In this document: positions 49,526 to 62,909 of the stretch, piece after piece
Layout of the letters: the number at the start of each line of letters is the position of its first letter
Position numbering within the stretch: the first letter of the stretch is position 1
Assembly: GCA_033675545.1 (NCBI GenBank)
Contig: JAWDGP010006768.1
Span: forward strand, 1 to 64,000
From: Elysia crispata
Lineage: Eukaryota > Mollusca > Gastropoda > Plakobranchidae
DNA: 64,000 bases
Reading direction: 5' to 3'
The notes under the pieces: model-generated
The model's database searches: none
The model's input: the letters and a program-made list of their open reading frames with translations, nothing else
What the model was told of the DNA's origin: nothing
Position numbers and translations under genes: made by a program

Positions 49526-49619
49526 TGGCAATGGGTCATATAAATACATATATGTAGTTATGTGTGGAACAACACAATAAAACATGTACTACAACAAGGT
49601 AGGCCAATTTTTGTTTTAA

Positions 49620-49692
<73 letters not shown>

Positions 49693-49695
49693 AAC
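49526..49695. repeat. Inverted copy of the ATGACCCATTGCCAAATA word and long TA/AAT microsatellite
   Basis: TTATTTGGCAATGGGTCATA at about 49526-49545 is the inverse of the word at 45040. A long (TA)n run follows at 49621-49677 and (AAT)n at 49677-49694. Confidence 0.8.
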
Positions 49696-50057
49696 CATTT
49701 ATAAAGCGCCGTATATCACCTTAAATAAATGCTCTAGGCGCATATATACGCACAAACATATATTATAATTCCGCACAATAAAAAATGCTTTTGTTACAAC
49801 TACCCATAAACCCAGAAGAGATCTTTCTTTTATAGATTTACTTAATTACCAAGGACAATAAAAAGAAAACATGAAAGCAAAAAAAAAATAAAAATCAAAG
49901 GAAATAAAAGGCCAATTATTAGACTATTATAATTACATTACATGATGTTTCTTGTGCAGCTGCTGCCATCGCTCTATTCCATACAAGGTTGAAGCTGGTC
50001 CAATAAGTACATTTGGTTTCAGGAGTAACGAATTAGATCCATCAGAATCTATCAAAC

Positions 50058-50140
50058 CTCTTCTCCAACATGCAAAATTTATCTGAAGAGTCATGCAAAG
50101 ATTTTTTGAAAAATGTAAATAACATGGCTTCAAAATTTGG
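50058..50140 (-). CDS. Possible further FANCA exon (uncertain)
   Basis: After a CAG acceptor at 50143-50141, a frame compatible with the phase-0 end of the exon at 51088 reads PNFEAMLFTFFKKSLHDSSD and continues to a weak donor at 50058 or to a stop near 50049. A second frame across the same stretch is open for 72 codons and contains GPASTLYGIERWQQLHKKHH before a GTAATG donor-like site. I cannot decide which is translated or whether either belongs to FANCA. If the first frame is used to its stop, the protein would end here. Confidence 0.3.
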
Positions 50141-51087
50141 CTGCAGATCTCTTCTGAAATAAAGATATACGCATATATATATATATACTGCTATGAAAAA
50201 TATCATATAGATAGCCATGTAAGCAGATCATCCACTTTCCTGAAAGATGAATGCAAATAAATGTCAGTCTAAAAAATGAAAACTAGCCTAAACAGATCAG
50301 TTATCATAGGAGAGAAATTTCTCAACACATGCTAGACTGATTCAATAAGAAACAATCAATATCAGTCTTTTCAAAGACTTCAACAAACACTAAACTATTA
50401 TTCATATGACTGATTTTTAAATATTTATTAATTTCAGTCTTACACCTATTTCAAGATTTCTGTATTGTAATTTCTGCATTTAATATAGCACTATAGTCAT
50501 TTCTATTGACACAGTTGTTGCATGTTTTTAAAGAGCAGTTTGAACATATCTATTGCAATGTTATTTTTAATCTAGTTACTTTGTGATTATTATCAATCAT
50601 GTTGAGGTATTATGGCTAATGCTCTAAAAAAACTATTTTATAATGTGAGAATAGCAGAGATTACATTTGGTATCAACTGAGTTCATTAAGCATTTTCGTT
50701 TGAAATTATTACTACTATTGTGAATGAGTTTTATACAATATTTACATTATTACAAAAGTTAATAAATTTTTTTTTAAAAATCTAAACCAACACATAAAAA
50801 AAAACCTAAAAGTAAACACGCATACTCACATAAAAATAAACAGCTAATTTTCCTCATTTCATTAGCAAGGGTATTTTCTATCCATATAAAAAGCTATGAA
50901 GCCAATGAAATCATTAAAAAGTTTTGCAAATTATTGTCTTTCACCTTTCTGATAAGATTACCACTCTTTTGATTATCCGAGTCGGACACAAGCAATATCA
51001 TCACATTCGTATTTGACTGGCCTGATTTTGTGAAAGCCTAGGGGTGCTGTTCATTTACTAGCTATAGAACATGGATATCATTCTTAC

Positions 51088-54000
51088 ATTTTTCACTAAA
51101 GCTGGTGGTAGTAAATCTTCCTCTGAGACACATGTACTGCCAAGCTCAACCACATCCTGCTGGGCAAGTTGTTGTTCTAAAAAAGTCAACCAGTCACAAG
51201 CCATCTGCACATAGTCCACACAAAACCTGGGCCATGTTGCAGAAATAATATATACACTATCAAATATGTTAATACCACTGGGTTATGAGTTTTTGCCCCA
51301 TTTATTTCGGCATAGTGGGCATTTTCAGTTTACTTTGAAAGTGTCCAATTCCAAGGCTCCACAACATTAAGTGCCGACTGGCCTTTTAATAAAATATGAA
51401 TGTATGCAGTTACACTTGGTGATCAGATCAATTAATATCTAACCTGTATTGAAAAGCAGAAAATAAATGTTATAAAAGAAAAGCCTTAACACATTTTTTT
51501 CCCATTCAAAAACTAGATCACTTCATTAAAGGTCCAAATACAGTTAATATCCCAAATGGCATACTAAACAAGTTGGGAACTGAAAAAAATTTTTTTTTCC
51601 CTGTTTTGCAAAGTGTGAAATAAGAACAAGATTTTTCTTATTTAAACCACATGTAACATTCTTGCAGTAAACTAAACAAAAAGAATTTACCTAAGAATAT
51701 CTTCACTAGCATTGGCAATATCCAAACAAACTAGGAGAGCTTTGATAAAACTCTTCACTTCACAAATTTTCCCATTCTCCTTCGTAATAGTGATGTTGTA
51801 GGGAAGAACTGCCACACAGAGACACATTATGGGCAGACCATGAATTGATTTGCCGACACCTTCCTCCTCCTGATCGAAAAAAAAATGTTTTAAGTCTTAT
51901 TGCTTTTTATCATTTTGAAAATTAAAAAATATTCACGATGCTAAGTTTTTTTCTTTCTCCCTTCATTGTTGTAAAAAAAATTAAGAATATTAACATTGTG
52001 GCAAAATCTCCAAAATACAAGGCAAAATAAGCTAATTTCACATTTTCCTTCTTTACTATTTCAAAAATTTATTAAATTTTAAAACTGAGATCATTTGACA
52101 ATTAAACAACATTTTGTTGCTGTAATATATGTAGGAAATTAAGACTGAAATTTGAGATGTTCAATTTGTGTTTTACAACTATTGAGATGATATTTTTTTT
52201 AAACAATTGAAAGTTGAAACTTTCAATCAAATATAAAACAAAAAATAAATTTGTGTGGATTAGACTTATTTACCTTTAATTCACACATTTTTGTAAATCA
52301 TGTTTGTTTGTTTTTTTCTTTGTATTGCCTGACATTGCAGTTTTTAAAAAATGAATTTATATTTGAAACATTAAGTCACTCGGCTCTTCATATAGATTTG
52401 TCATCATTGCCTCACCTCTAGGCCAGATAGCTCTACACATCAGCCCTGATGTGATAGTTCATGTTGTTTAAACTCTGCTTAGTCTAAGGATCACCACTGC
52501 TATGCCTCATTTTCTTGAGACCCATTTTCTATTCCACATAAGGTTTTAGTGAATAAAGCTCCTGTACTGACACGATGATGAAGTATTTATTACTTTTTCA
52601 CATATTTCTTTTATAGTAGCTGTTTCACATACTTTGCCATAATACACAAAATTCCTAGATTATCAGAGTTTTGTCTTATTAGCTATGTATAAGTTTCTGT
52701 CAATTTTCCACTTAACATCTACTTCAATAGAATGAGTGTTCCCTTCTTTCTGAATGGCTATTGAAATCGCTAATCAAAAAATGTCCTAATTTTTTAATTC
52801 CAATAGGATGAAGGGAGAGTTTTTTACCCGGTAATGGTTAATATGCTAGCTATATTCCATATAATAAATGGAATGATTGAAGGAAAATCGTCAAGAAAAG
52901 ATGGACTAACAAAATGGTTTGATATGAGACAAGTGACAGAAGGGCACCTGGCTGATTTGAACAGCTAATATCAATCTTTGGAGTTCTCCCTCTGGTTTCA
53001 AAATTGGTGCTGTGAAGCACCATCTGCAAGATCCTGTCAGATTGTAGTGTGCCTGATCCAAACTGCAATTGATCTGACCTTATTCTTTTTGTGGTCTCTC
53101 TACTCTGTCTTTTGAATTTAACGCACCAGCTTTGTAGAAGAGAGCTATCACCTGACTCACACAAAAACAAACTTAAAATACTGCTATGCAGGAGGATTAC
53201 TGCAAAAGAATAGAGATCTTTCTCTAAAATACTTCAAAATTGAAGTCAGCTAAATGATGTAAAATAACAAAATTGCATTATCTTAATAAATCATTAAAAA
53301 AAAAAATAATCTCACCCTCCAATAAAAAAAAACAAGTGAAATATAAAATCACTCAGTTCCTTTGAATTAAATTTATGAAAATGAAGTTGAAAAATTTGTC
53401 CTAATAAATAAACATAGCGTTTGAACGACACTTTGCTTGAAAAATTTTGATTTCTTACCAGAAAAAAGTACAGACTTAATGTGCAAACTGACCACAGCCT
53501 TTCATATTATCAAATTATTATCCAACATATAGCAATATACTATTTTAATTCAGCTTATTTCTCAATTTCATAAGTCCTAATAGTTAAATCATCTCTTAAA
53601 CCCTTTGATTGCTTTTCATAGAACAGTTCAACTTGCGAATGTCAGGAGAATGCCATATGCCTTAAATACCCAATCTAAACAAGTCTCATGTTGCCCAGAT
53701 CAGATTTTTTAAGTTTGGTTTCTAGAACCGGGCATTTTCCTTAGCCTCTCAATTGTGAAAACTGATTGGAATTATCAAAATTGTAGGAGGTGGTACGAAA
53801 ATGATTTTTTGGGGGGGTCTGTTTCAGAATAGCAAGAGAAGGGGGAATTTACCCACTTTCAAATCCAAATTTCCAACATTCATCACACTAGGGGTTTTCA
53901 AACATGTAACATTTAAATACTAAAATTTTTAACTTTCCCTGGGATTTTGAGATGGGTACCATATGTCAAGTTCTTCTTGCAACTAAATTGTAATTCATCC

Positions 54001-57000
54001 AACAAAAACATACAGCACCTTCTGATTCAGGACTGCAAAAACCGTAGAGTAAAGGTGAGTTCTTAGGGCAGGAAACTGTTGTAATAAAGCTTGAATAAGC
54101 TGTACAACATGTGTAGCCAAGTTTGCAGGTAACACCCCACTTTGGTGCTCTTTTCTTGATTGCTCTCTCCATTGCACTACCATACCAGAGAGTTGATCTA
54201 CTATAAGTTTACTGATCTGAAAATGGAATTAATAATGGGAATATTCCCAATTACTTTTGTAATGATAATATGCAGATCAAAGTTTTCTTTTCTTCTTTTA
54301 CGATATTATTGAGATCCACAGTATTGAAAGTTATTAGAGAAACTTGAAAAAAAAAATGGTATTTTAAATAGGACTTGTACCTCAAACCAAACATTTATCT
54401 TCATTTATTGCAAAAGCCTCATGCTGAAATGTCCTTCCTAACTTTTTTCCATATACTTAATTAGCCCCATGAAAATGCCATCCCCTTTTTTTTTCTTTAG
54501 TCACCTTTGACATACTGTCAGTTTGCAAGCTGTGTAAATCACAAAGATTAATGACTATGCTCCGATTGGAAATCTTGCTTTCTTGATTTGGTGAGCTGAG
54601 AGATGATTCTGCTACTATAGCAGACACTTTCTCAATCACAGTGCTGAGACAACCTGTATAATTAACAGAATTTATTGACATGCTTCAGAAATTTGGTACC
54701 TGAAATAATTCTCATTTCACAGAACAAAATTGTATTTTTGCATCTCTGCAACATTATGAACTTCCCAAATAATTTATCTATAATTGTCACAATGACAACT
54801 GATAACCAGAAAGGGAAAAAAAAGGCAAAATGTTTGCTCTTATGATTAAAACTCAATAATAAAGCAAATTTCAAGGTGGAGAAAGTAAAATTCATAGCAC
54901 TTGGAGCCTTGGTTTGTTCATTTATAACATCTTTCATCAAATTAGTCTAACGTTTTGTTTTTCAAATTCATTAAATATAGTGATCACATCCGTTTTCTAT
55001 TTGTCATATTCCTGACTGAATAATAAAATACAAAATTAAAAATACAATAGCATGGAAATGGCTTACATTGATACTTGGCAAAAATTATGAGTAGTTTAGG
55101 TCCACTTCAAAATTTAAGCTTTAAAGTTGAAAAAAAAATGATGAAATTGTGTTAAAATGAATTAAATTTAGGTATGTTGTAGTCTAAGGTCTAATCCAAC
55201 ATCACATTTAAAGATTTTAACATCAGGTTGAATTTACCAGACTGGGCCAGGTAAGATCCGGTCAGAACTTCATGTGTGAACTTGTCTAATCTTATTTGTA
55301 GCTGCTGCATGACAGGCAAAGTAAGCTCCTCCATCTCCTCATCATCATCAACGTCAAACACACCTGTTTAAAAATGCAATATTGAAAAAAATGAAAAATG
55401 CAGGGTTAATCTATCTCGTTAAAAACATGAGAAATGATACCAACTCATGTTGGAGGACATATCTTCTGACAATTAGTTCACATACCTCCTAATTATTCAA
55501 ACATCTTATACACTCTAACATGAAAGCACAAGCCATAAAAGTTCTGACCTCTTTTGAATTGTGATATAACTAATACACATATTTTTTTTAAAATACCTAT
55601 CAAAATGCTTACAGTCCTCTCGATGTATGAATTGTCAAATGCAGCTTCTCCCAACTCCTTTTTCTATTCATAAAATGACACTCTAAATTAACACTTTTCC
55701 ATGAAATCAACACAGTTGGTCTCAAGAACCTTACGCTTGTGGTTGAAAATATTTGAAAAGGTATGAATATATGAGAATAGTTGACTTATTTGGAAAAACC
55801 TGAATCTATTTACAAGTCCTTGTAAATATTCATTATGATGAAGTTTTGAGTAAATGTGCAGCTATAAATTCCAGCAAGGCAGTGCATCTTTATGAACGTT
55901 ATGCAGGAATTCATAGTCTTCTAATAGGCGTTTAAAAGGATTTTAAACTAGAATTAGCCGATTTCTCAAATAAGTTTTCGTGTACTATCTCCTGACATTT
56001 CTGTTTCATGTGTAAAAGCTTGTATGACTGACCAGGTAAAAACCAGGGTTTCATGGCCAACCATCTTTAAATCTTATTTGACTTTTTTATATTAAATTTC
56101 AACCTGATTGCATGCCATATTTGCTTGACTTCGCACTTTTTTATGAGTCAATATCAGTTCTTTTGGTATGTTTTCACTCAGATAATTCACTTGCATAGTC
56201 CTCATGAAGGTTATCCATACTGTATGGCACTATAAGTACACTGTCCTAACATTTATCTTCGGCTTATCTTCATAAAAACTAAATTCTATTGGTTAAAAAA
56301 TATGCATAGGATAATTGCAGTACTTAATAATTGCCTTGGAAAATTTTTAGGACCGCTGAATATTTTCTTAATACTAATTGAAAATGACTGTGGTTTGAAA
56401 TAGATATGAGCCATTACTAAATATTACAACATAAACTTACTTCACTTTAAAGATACTTAAAAAAAAAACAAAAACACCCCAACAAAATATTCATTTATAT
56501 CACTTAACATGTAAAAATATCTGAATTAAGTGAAGGATGTCTACTCAATATGCAATTTTTAAATCAACGTAAACTACATTTTGAAAGAAGTCTACTTTCA
56601 GGATTTGTAGTACCCTATACCATCTGCTCCTGTCCCCTTTTTAATTGCCATCTGGCAGCTTAATCACTGGTTACCGCAGTCCAATGCTGATCAAAAGGAA
56701 ATGTAAACATAAAGAATTCTGAGGGTTTCTGCACTGTGAGAAAGAAAACAAAAAAACCAAAACACAAGCAAAGTAGAATTTTATAAAAGCCATTGACCAT
56801 CAGAATACTTTCTTTTATATCTTATGAATGGCAAAATCACCTTCAAGAAGAGCCTGCTTCTCTCTCTCACAGGCCTGCAGATATTGATCGTAAGCTGAGG
56901 TCTGGATCTTGCCTGATTTATTCAGCTCAGCTATGAGGAGCATTCTCTCATCTGGATGGTCAGGCAACTGAAACATAAACAAGGAGTCAGTTGTTTCCCA

Positions 57001-60000
57001 AGAAAGTGTTTTGATGAATACAAAAATTACCATGTCTTTCTCAGTGAATCTATGTAAATTATTTCCTTTCTCTGCCTGAAAAGGACTCTAGTCTTTGAAT
57101 TTTCTCCCCATCATCAACAGGAACTTAGTTTATATTAACTTTTACAACATTTATAGGCATCATTTTTGCCTGATCATAGAGTGCTTTCTAAGGAATTTTT
57201 ACTTAGAAAGTCAAGATCCAAACAACCTATCATTAAATCATGATTCAGTGGCATTGAAACTGCACCTTGCTTACTCCAAATTTCTATCTTGAACTTAATT
57301 TTTAAACTGAATATAAATTATATTTGAAAACATTGACATGCATTTTTTAAGATGTCATTCTTCATTCATTAACATTTGTATTCAATGGTTGTTTCTTTTA
57401 TTGTTATGTTTGCAAAAACTATTTGAACAGTTTGTGTTTCACATTAAATGATTGGATTTCAGCTGCTGCTTTCCAGAGTATGGGACTAAGTTTGTTCATA
57501 GTATTTCTGTTATGTAAAGGTTATCATATTCATTGTTAGTGACCAATGAAAAGCATATTTTTTTTCTGAGTCTGACTTATTTGAATAGATATTTCTATGG
57601 TGATAAGTGCTTGTTTAGGGGTTGATGCGGATTACATAATTACAAATTTTATTTACAAATGAAACAGATAGAATTGAAAATCGACTGTACAAAACAATAT
57701 AACACAGTTGAGTGCATTAACATATTATAAATATATTCCACTACAACTCAATCAAAACTATGGAGATGTATCTTTTTTCTCTTTCCTCTTGCAATGCATC
57801 TCTATTTATACCATGTGCAAGCTTCCAGAAATCTGATTCAAATATGTCTGACAATTATGAAATCATCTTTCAACATGACAATCCCTCTAGAGCTTGGTTG
57901 GCCAGCTAAAAATAACCTGAAAATTACATAACAGTCTATAAGTTATAAGTTTATTACCAAGCATAAAATAACAAGCCTTCAATGGGAAGTTTCCACCAAA
58001 TATTTAGAACAAAGGAATGAGTGCTTGATTTCCTTCGTATTTTATAAGACAGTTAAAAATTTAAAAAAGGATGAAAGTTGGATACATATAAGATCCTGAA
58101 TATTTTAAAAATGAACTAAACATTTCATATGAACATTTACTTTGCAAGGAATGTATAAAGGAATGAACAAATCACGATACTATTATTATGCAATCAAACT
58201 GTAATAATTGTTACGAAGGAATCGCACCAAATACTCACAACCCGAGGTTTCATTAAAGCTGGCAAAAACTTGCCCATGAAATAAGGTTTTTGAAAAATGC
58301 TGTGGAGAAAAACAGGAAAACATGTCAATTCATAAATAGAAAATAAAAGCATTGAAATTTTTTAAAGTGGGATTCTCAATTAATATCTATACCATTTCCC
58401 ATTTGTTAATTTGTTCCTGGTACTAAAGCACCGGCACAAAAACACAGAATGAGAAGAACAACGAAAGGGCTTACACACATGTGAGTCAAATTCAGACATA
58501 GTTCACTCATTATCTTGAGCCCATGAAAGATAGAAATTCATTCTTTCATGATTCTTTTAAAAATCATTTTCAATAAAGTAATTTTGGGTATAGCTTTTTT
58601 TACACTGATCTTTTCACACCTTTTTGGGGACAAAATAATATTTTTCCTGATACCATGGTTAAAATTTTAACTTGTGTCTGGTTCAACCCAGTTGTCTCAT
58701 ACTTCATGTTTTGCCTCAAACCTAAAACATTTTCAGTATATCAGTTTCTTGCAAAAGTTATAATATTTAGCACAAGACCTGTTGCTGGACTGGCATGAAA
58801 AATATAAGTGCAACGCAATTGTGGCTTTTTTATTTGCACAAGCTGTCAGATAGACAAAAGAATGTATTAACTGTCAAACCAAAACAGATTTTTATACAAG
58901 TATTTGCTACAATTCCCAATTAGTATAATCATACATATCTGACAATCTTTGGCAAACTAATTTTTAAAAATCAATTTAAACTTTAGGGCATACCTTGCTT
59001 GCATAAGGACAGCCGGAATTTTTCTGGACTCTGCAAAGGCAGCTACAGCCTTCTGAACATCTTGTTCAGTAGAATCAACTGCTCGAGCCTAAAACCATAT
59101 TATAAGAAAATGTTAGTTATTCTAAATCTAAACAAACCATTGAGTTTATTTTTGCAACCTGTTAAGCTTTTGCTTTTCTCTCTCTACTAGCAATCAAATT
59201 GAAATGTAGAGAGTAAAGTGAGAGTCACTTGCCTACAGATTTGAAATATCACCACCAATTTGAGTTTGAGGTATTGCCTAAAGAGAGCATTGGGTGTTTT
59301 GATTGTATTATGTTTGAAAGATTATGATATTAAATGTGTTCCTTTTCTTGAGTTGATTATGGCAGTCTGATTAATGATGAACCTGCCAATATTAATGTTG
59401 AAAAAGGCAAAAAATAGCTCAGCCGGTAGAGCATTGGGCTGACAATATTAAGATTTGGTAACTAATAGGTGGCTTGCCCTATTTGGTGGTGCAGTTGGAT
59501 CTCATCTCACCAGCCTCTTAATTGATTGAAAGCACCACCAAAAATTAAAACTTGCTACCACTGTGGAGGTAACAATTACATTAGGTATTGCCTCTACTTT
59601 AGGCACAAGTTGCAGCTTTAAAAGACTGGTTGCCTGAAGAGGGTTCATGTCCAAAATCAAAAACTAATGAACGTGGCATGATTATCATGTTAAAAAAAAG
59701 CTTCAAAGATTTTCTTAAGTCATAAGCCAAATATCCTTGTTCATCCAAAAGCAATTTCCAAGCATTCAGAATATCTCTTTTTCTTTCAGTATTTCTAAAT
59801 CAAGAAAGGCATTGGTAATTATGAATAATATATTGCCTTTATGTGAATTACACCTTTTTTAATATTGACATGTTTGAATATTGCCAAGTAAAACACAATA
59901 TAACACATAACATTATTATTCAGGAAATATACTTTTAAGACAGAAGACCCAGTCAGTAGAAAATATATATGGAAAAATAATAGGAAAAAAGATGATGGTG

Positions 60001-62231
60001 GGAGAAGACAGGCTCAGGGGGAAGGACAAAATTAACTCTTTGAATCCGAGTGGCCGCAGAGTCAGTTTTGGACGAGCGGCCGTAGCCTGCGGCCGCTAGA
60101 TAGGCTCTTTGTAGAGGCTTTTATTTTATCTCCAACTATAAAAAGTGAAGTGACTTACACCGACTGGGAACACTGACTACTTCCATAAAATTTATTCAAT
60201 TACCTTCAATATGATATGCTACACTATATAATATCTATTCATAATAATTACACTGTAAGGAAATAAAATTAACAACTCCTGTACTGTAAAGCGCTTCCTT
60301 TTAAGGCCTCCGTCCAAATGTGAATTTGGGGCACGGACTCAAAGAGTTAAGCTAAAGAGGGATTTCTGTACAGAAAAAAGACAGAAAAGGCATAAAGAGA
60401 AAAGAAGAAAAAGTAAATAAACTCAGTCATGCGTACATTAAGTTTTCTATACCCATACAATCCTGAATGCTTTACATGAACTAGTAAATGTTTATCTTGC
60501 CCATCACACAAACACTGAGCAATTTTGTGCAGATGTGCCACTATCAATGAGAGTGATATATGAAACGGTTTATTCTTTTGCCTGATTAATTTTTATTTTA
60601 AAAAATCAAGCCTTGCAATGACCTATGATTGTAATATAGGCAACTTGTCAAAAAACTGGACTTGGATCCACTCTTAAATTGCTATTCATGAAAAATAATC
60701 AAATTAAAATTTTAGTCCAGTAGGTCAAAATCCATTTCAATGTCCTTGATTTTTTTCACACTAACCTTGTTCATTTGATCCTCTTCATTAGAATTATTTG
60801 AACCATCAGAATTGTTCCCATACATACATGTTACTTTCTCATTCAGTGGAACCTGAGGAGAAAAGTATGCTAAAAAGTAAAATCTTTAACATAAGAGCAA
60901 TAAGAGTGATCAGTGATCTCTCTTTTCAAATTTAGCAAACAAAAATAGTCATGCTCTACATTGAAATGTGCAAGAAAATGAAAGAAAGCAAAACAAATGA
61001 GTTTCAAATGACAAGGATGACTAAAGATCATTTCTGCTCTTGCAGTTTCAAAAACAGTAGACTGATGGGTTGCATAAAAAAAAAATGTGCACTTTATTCA
61101 TAACGTGACTATTCAGATATAGATTTTCTCCTTCAATGTAATACAAGTAAAAATTGTGCCCAATATGTATTATGATGCATTACATAGACTGATTCCTATT
61201 TAATAATAACAAAAGCTAAAATAATCAAGAATACTGATACTGATTTTTTTCGAACTCCTAAAACAAAGGATATTGATGAAAATTTAAAGGAAAAAAAACC
61301 AGGGAAAAAAGCGCAATAACCAACATTAAATACCATATACAAAAGAAGACCTCATGCCATTTTTCAAACATCTGCCGAACTGAAAGTAACAATAATGGCC
61401 TAGTCATCAAACTTTTTAGTCCCGTTAACTCCCCTAAGTATACAATGAGAACTTAGGTGTCTATAGCATGAAAGTATTTTCATCACTTCATGCTTTAGTT
61501 TATACAGAAATACCCACATCCACTCAACTATTCAGCAATACTTTCACATTGCTATCGTTGTACACATTATTTATAATGGAACAAGAGAAAAGAGGAAAAA
61601 TCTGTAGTTTATATAAGTTTATATTTACAAAAAAGAAAACAACTGATAGGTGTAAGCTTCAGTAAAGGCACATTCAAGTTTAATTATAAGATTGACTGTC
61701 TCATTGATGCAATGTTGATGAACATTTTTGCTTGATATACATATATGACAATGCTAAAGACTTTTTGAATAAATTACATTTTTTATTGAAAAGAAAAAAA
61801 ATTAACAGCACCTTCGAAAATTCTTAAACCCCATTTAAGCAGTTGTCACGTTTAAGTAACATGGATTTCCAAGATCTGCATAATAGACCTCAGAATCAAG
61901 TCAGTTGCAAAACGATTTATCTTGAGTATTTTCTTACCCCTAAATCCATGAGTTGTGTTTTTGCTAGATCTACAAAATCTTGATACTGGTTCTTGCATTT
62001 TACTGGCAGATTAGGCTTATGGAAGATATAAGCCTGAAATATTGGTGAAGAAAATGAGATGAAAAATATTTTATCAGTATAATTCTTCTGCTTTCTCAAA
62101 TGAGCCAATGGTTTAATGATTAAAATTTAAAATTGAAAGAAATTTAACCTTGATAAACTTTCTCCTAGTATGTCAGCTGGTTTGAACACCTATAAAAGTA
62201 AATAGCATGGCTTTACTCATTTACTGAATTC

Positions 62232-62299
<68 letters not shown>

Positions 62300-62909
62300 T
62301 AGCTACAAACTAAGTAGACCAGTAGTATCCATTTGTAAAAAGAAAAACAGTCATTTATTATGTGAGGCAACTTTTTATTCATGCACAATATCAAAGTGCT
62401 TTACGAGTACAATCAGTGGAAACACTTTTTCTTGATGCTTTAAGTGATCCTGAGATGAGGAGAGCAGCCTAAATGGGGATTTTCCATTCAAATGCTTCTT
62501 TTTTTTAAATATATGATACCCTTAAACGGATAGATTCATATGTCTATACCTGAATTCCTAAAAAAAAAAATACTATTTTTTTATTGTTGTGTCACCTTTT
62601 TAACCATCAGAGTATGTGAACCTTACCGTTTAAATCTTCTTGTTGCAAGTTGATTTACATAACCCTTTAGGATCACTTACATGCACTAAGGTTTTCTTAC
62701 ATACTGAATTCAGTTGAAAAACATAACTTTCTGTTTCTCTTCTTTTTGTTAAATTCTTAACTCTATCATACTAAGTTCCAACACACTATTAGATATCTTA
62801 CTTTAAGCCTTTCTGGAGACTCCCATGGCACAAGACTGGTGAGAAACTTGATAAGTAAATTATAGCTGGCTCTTGACATCATTAAAGAAGATGGATTGCA
62901 GAATGTAGT
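51088..62909 (-). CDS. FANCA: FANCA, middle part, eleven exons
   Basis: FANCA is a helical-repeat subunit of the nuclear Fanconi anaemia core complex, which drives FANCD2/FANCI ubiquitination at DNA crosslinks. Minus-strand exons are 62909-62802, 62033-61938, 60852-60766, 59088-58994, 58299-58239, 56967-56841, 55363-55238, 54653-54505, 54216-54019, 51869-51691 and 51226-51088. All have AG/GT borders and matching phases, giving about 455 residues. Recognisable blocks are FLTSLVPWESPERLK, DFVDLAKTQLMDLG, DVQKAVAAFAESRKIPAVLM, IFQKPYFMGKFLPALMKPRV, the DHPDERMLLIAELNKSGKI / YDQYLQACEREKQ pair and a C-terminal CVSEEDLLPPAL. They follow the order of vertebrate FANCA residues about 460-930. The first 450 residues lie right of the window. 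The last 500 were not found. Confidence 0.88.
52860..52975 (+). mobile_element. Short 3'-end LINE fragment in a FANCA intron
   Basis: 'GMIEGKSSRKDGLTKWFDMRQVTE' and the preceding bases match the 3' coding end of the LINE copies at 11.4 and 23.3 kb, on the same plus strand. It lies in the intron between FANCA exons 54019 and 51869, antisense to the gene. Confidence 0.65.
59405..59480 (+). repeat. tRNA-derived SINE head
   Basis: AATAGCTCAGCCGGTAGAGCATTGGGCTGA is a near-canonical tRNA D-arm/A-box region. The sequence after the anticodon arm does not form a T-arm, and it continues into non-tRNA sequence to about 59650. This is the layout of a tRNA-derived SINE. It lies in FANCA intronic sequence just right of exon 59088-58994. 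Confidence 0.55.
60032..60350. mobile_element. TTAA-flanked MITE (piggyBac-like)
   Basis: The element is bounded by TTAA on both sides. It has inverted ends CTCTTTGAATCCGAGTGGC (60036 on) and, from the right, CTCTTTGAGTCCGTGCC. It is about 319 bases long with no coding capacity. The left part is strikingly CpG-rich (agcggccgtagcctgcggccgc). TTAA duplications are diagnostic of piggyBac-type insertion. It sits in the FANCA intron between exons 60766 and 59088. Confidence 0.85.
62234..62297. repeat. (TA)n microsatellite
   Basis: A nearly pure TA run of about 60 bases in the FANCA intron between exons 62802 and 62033. Confidence 0.95.

Noticed and set aside
49562-49768. Ile-Tyr repeat frame
   Set aside because: Translation of a TA microsatellite.
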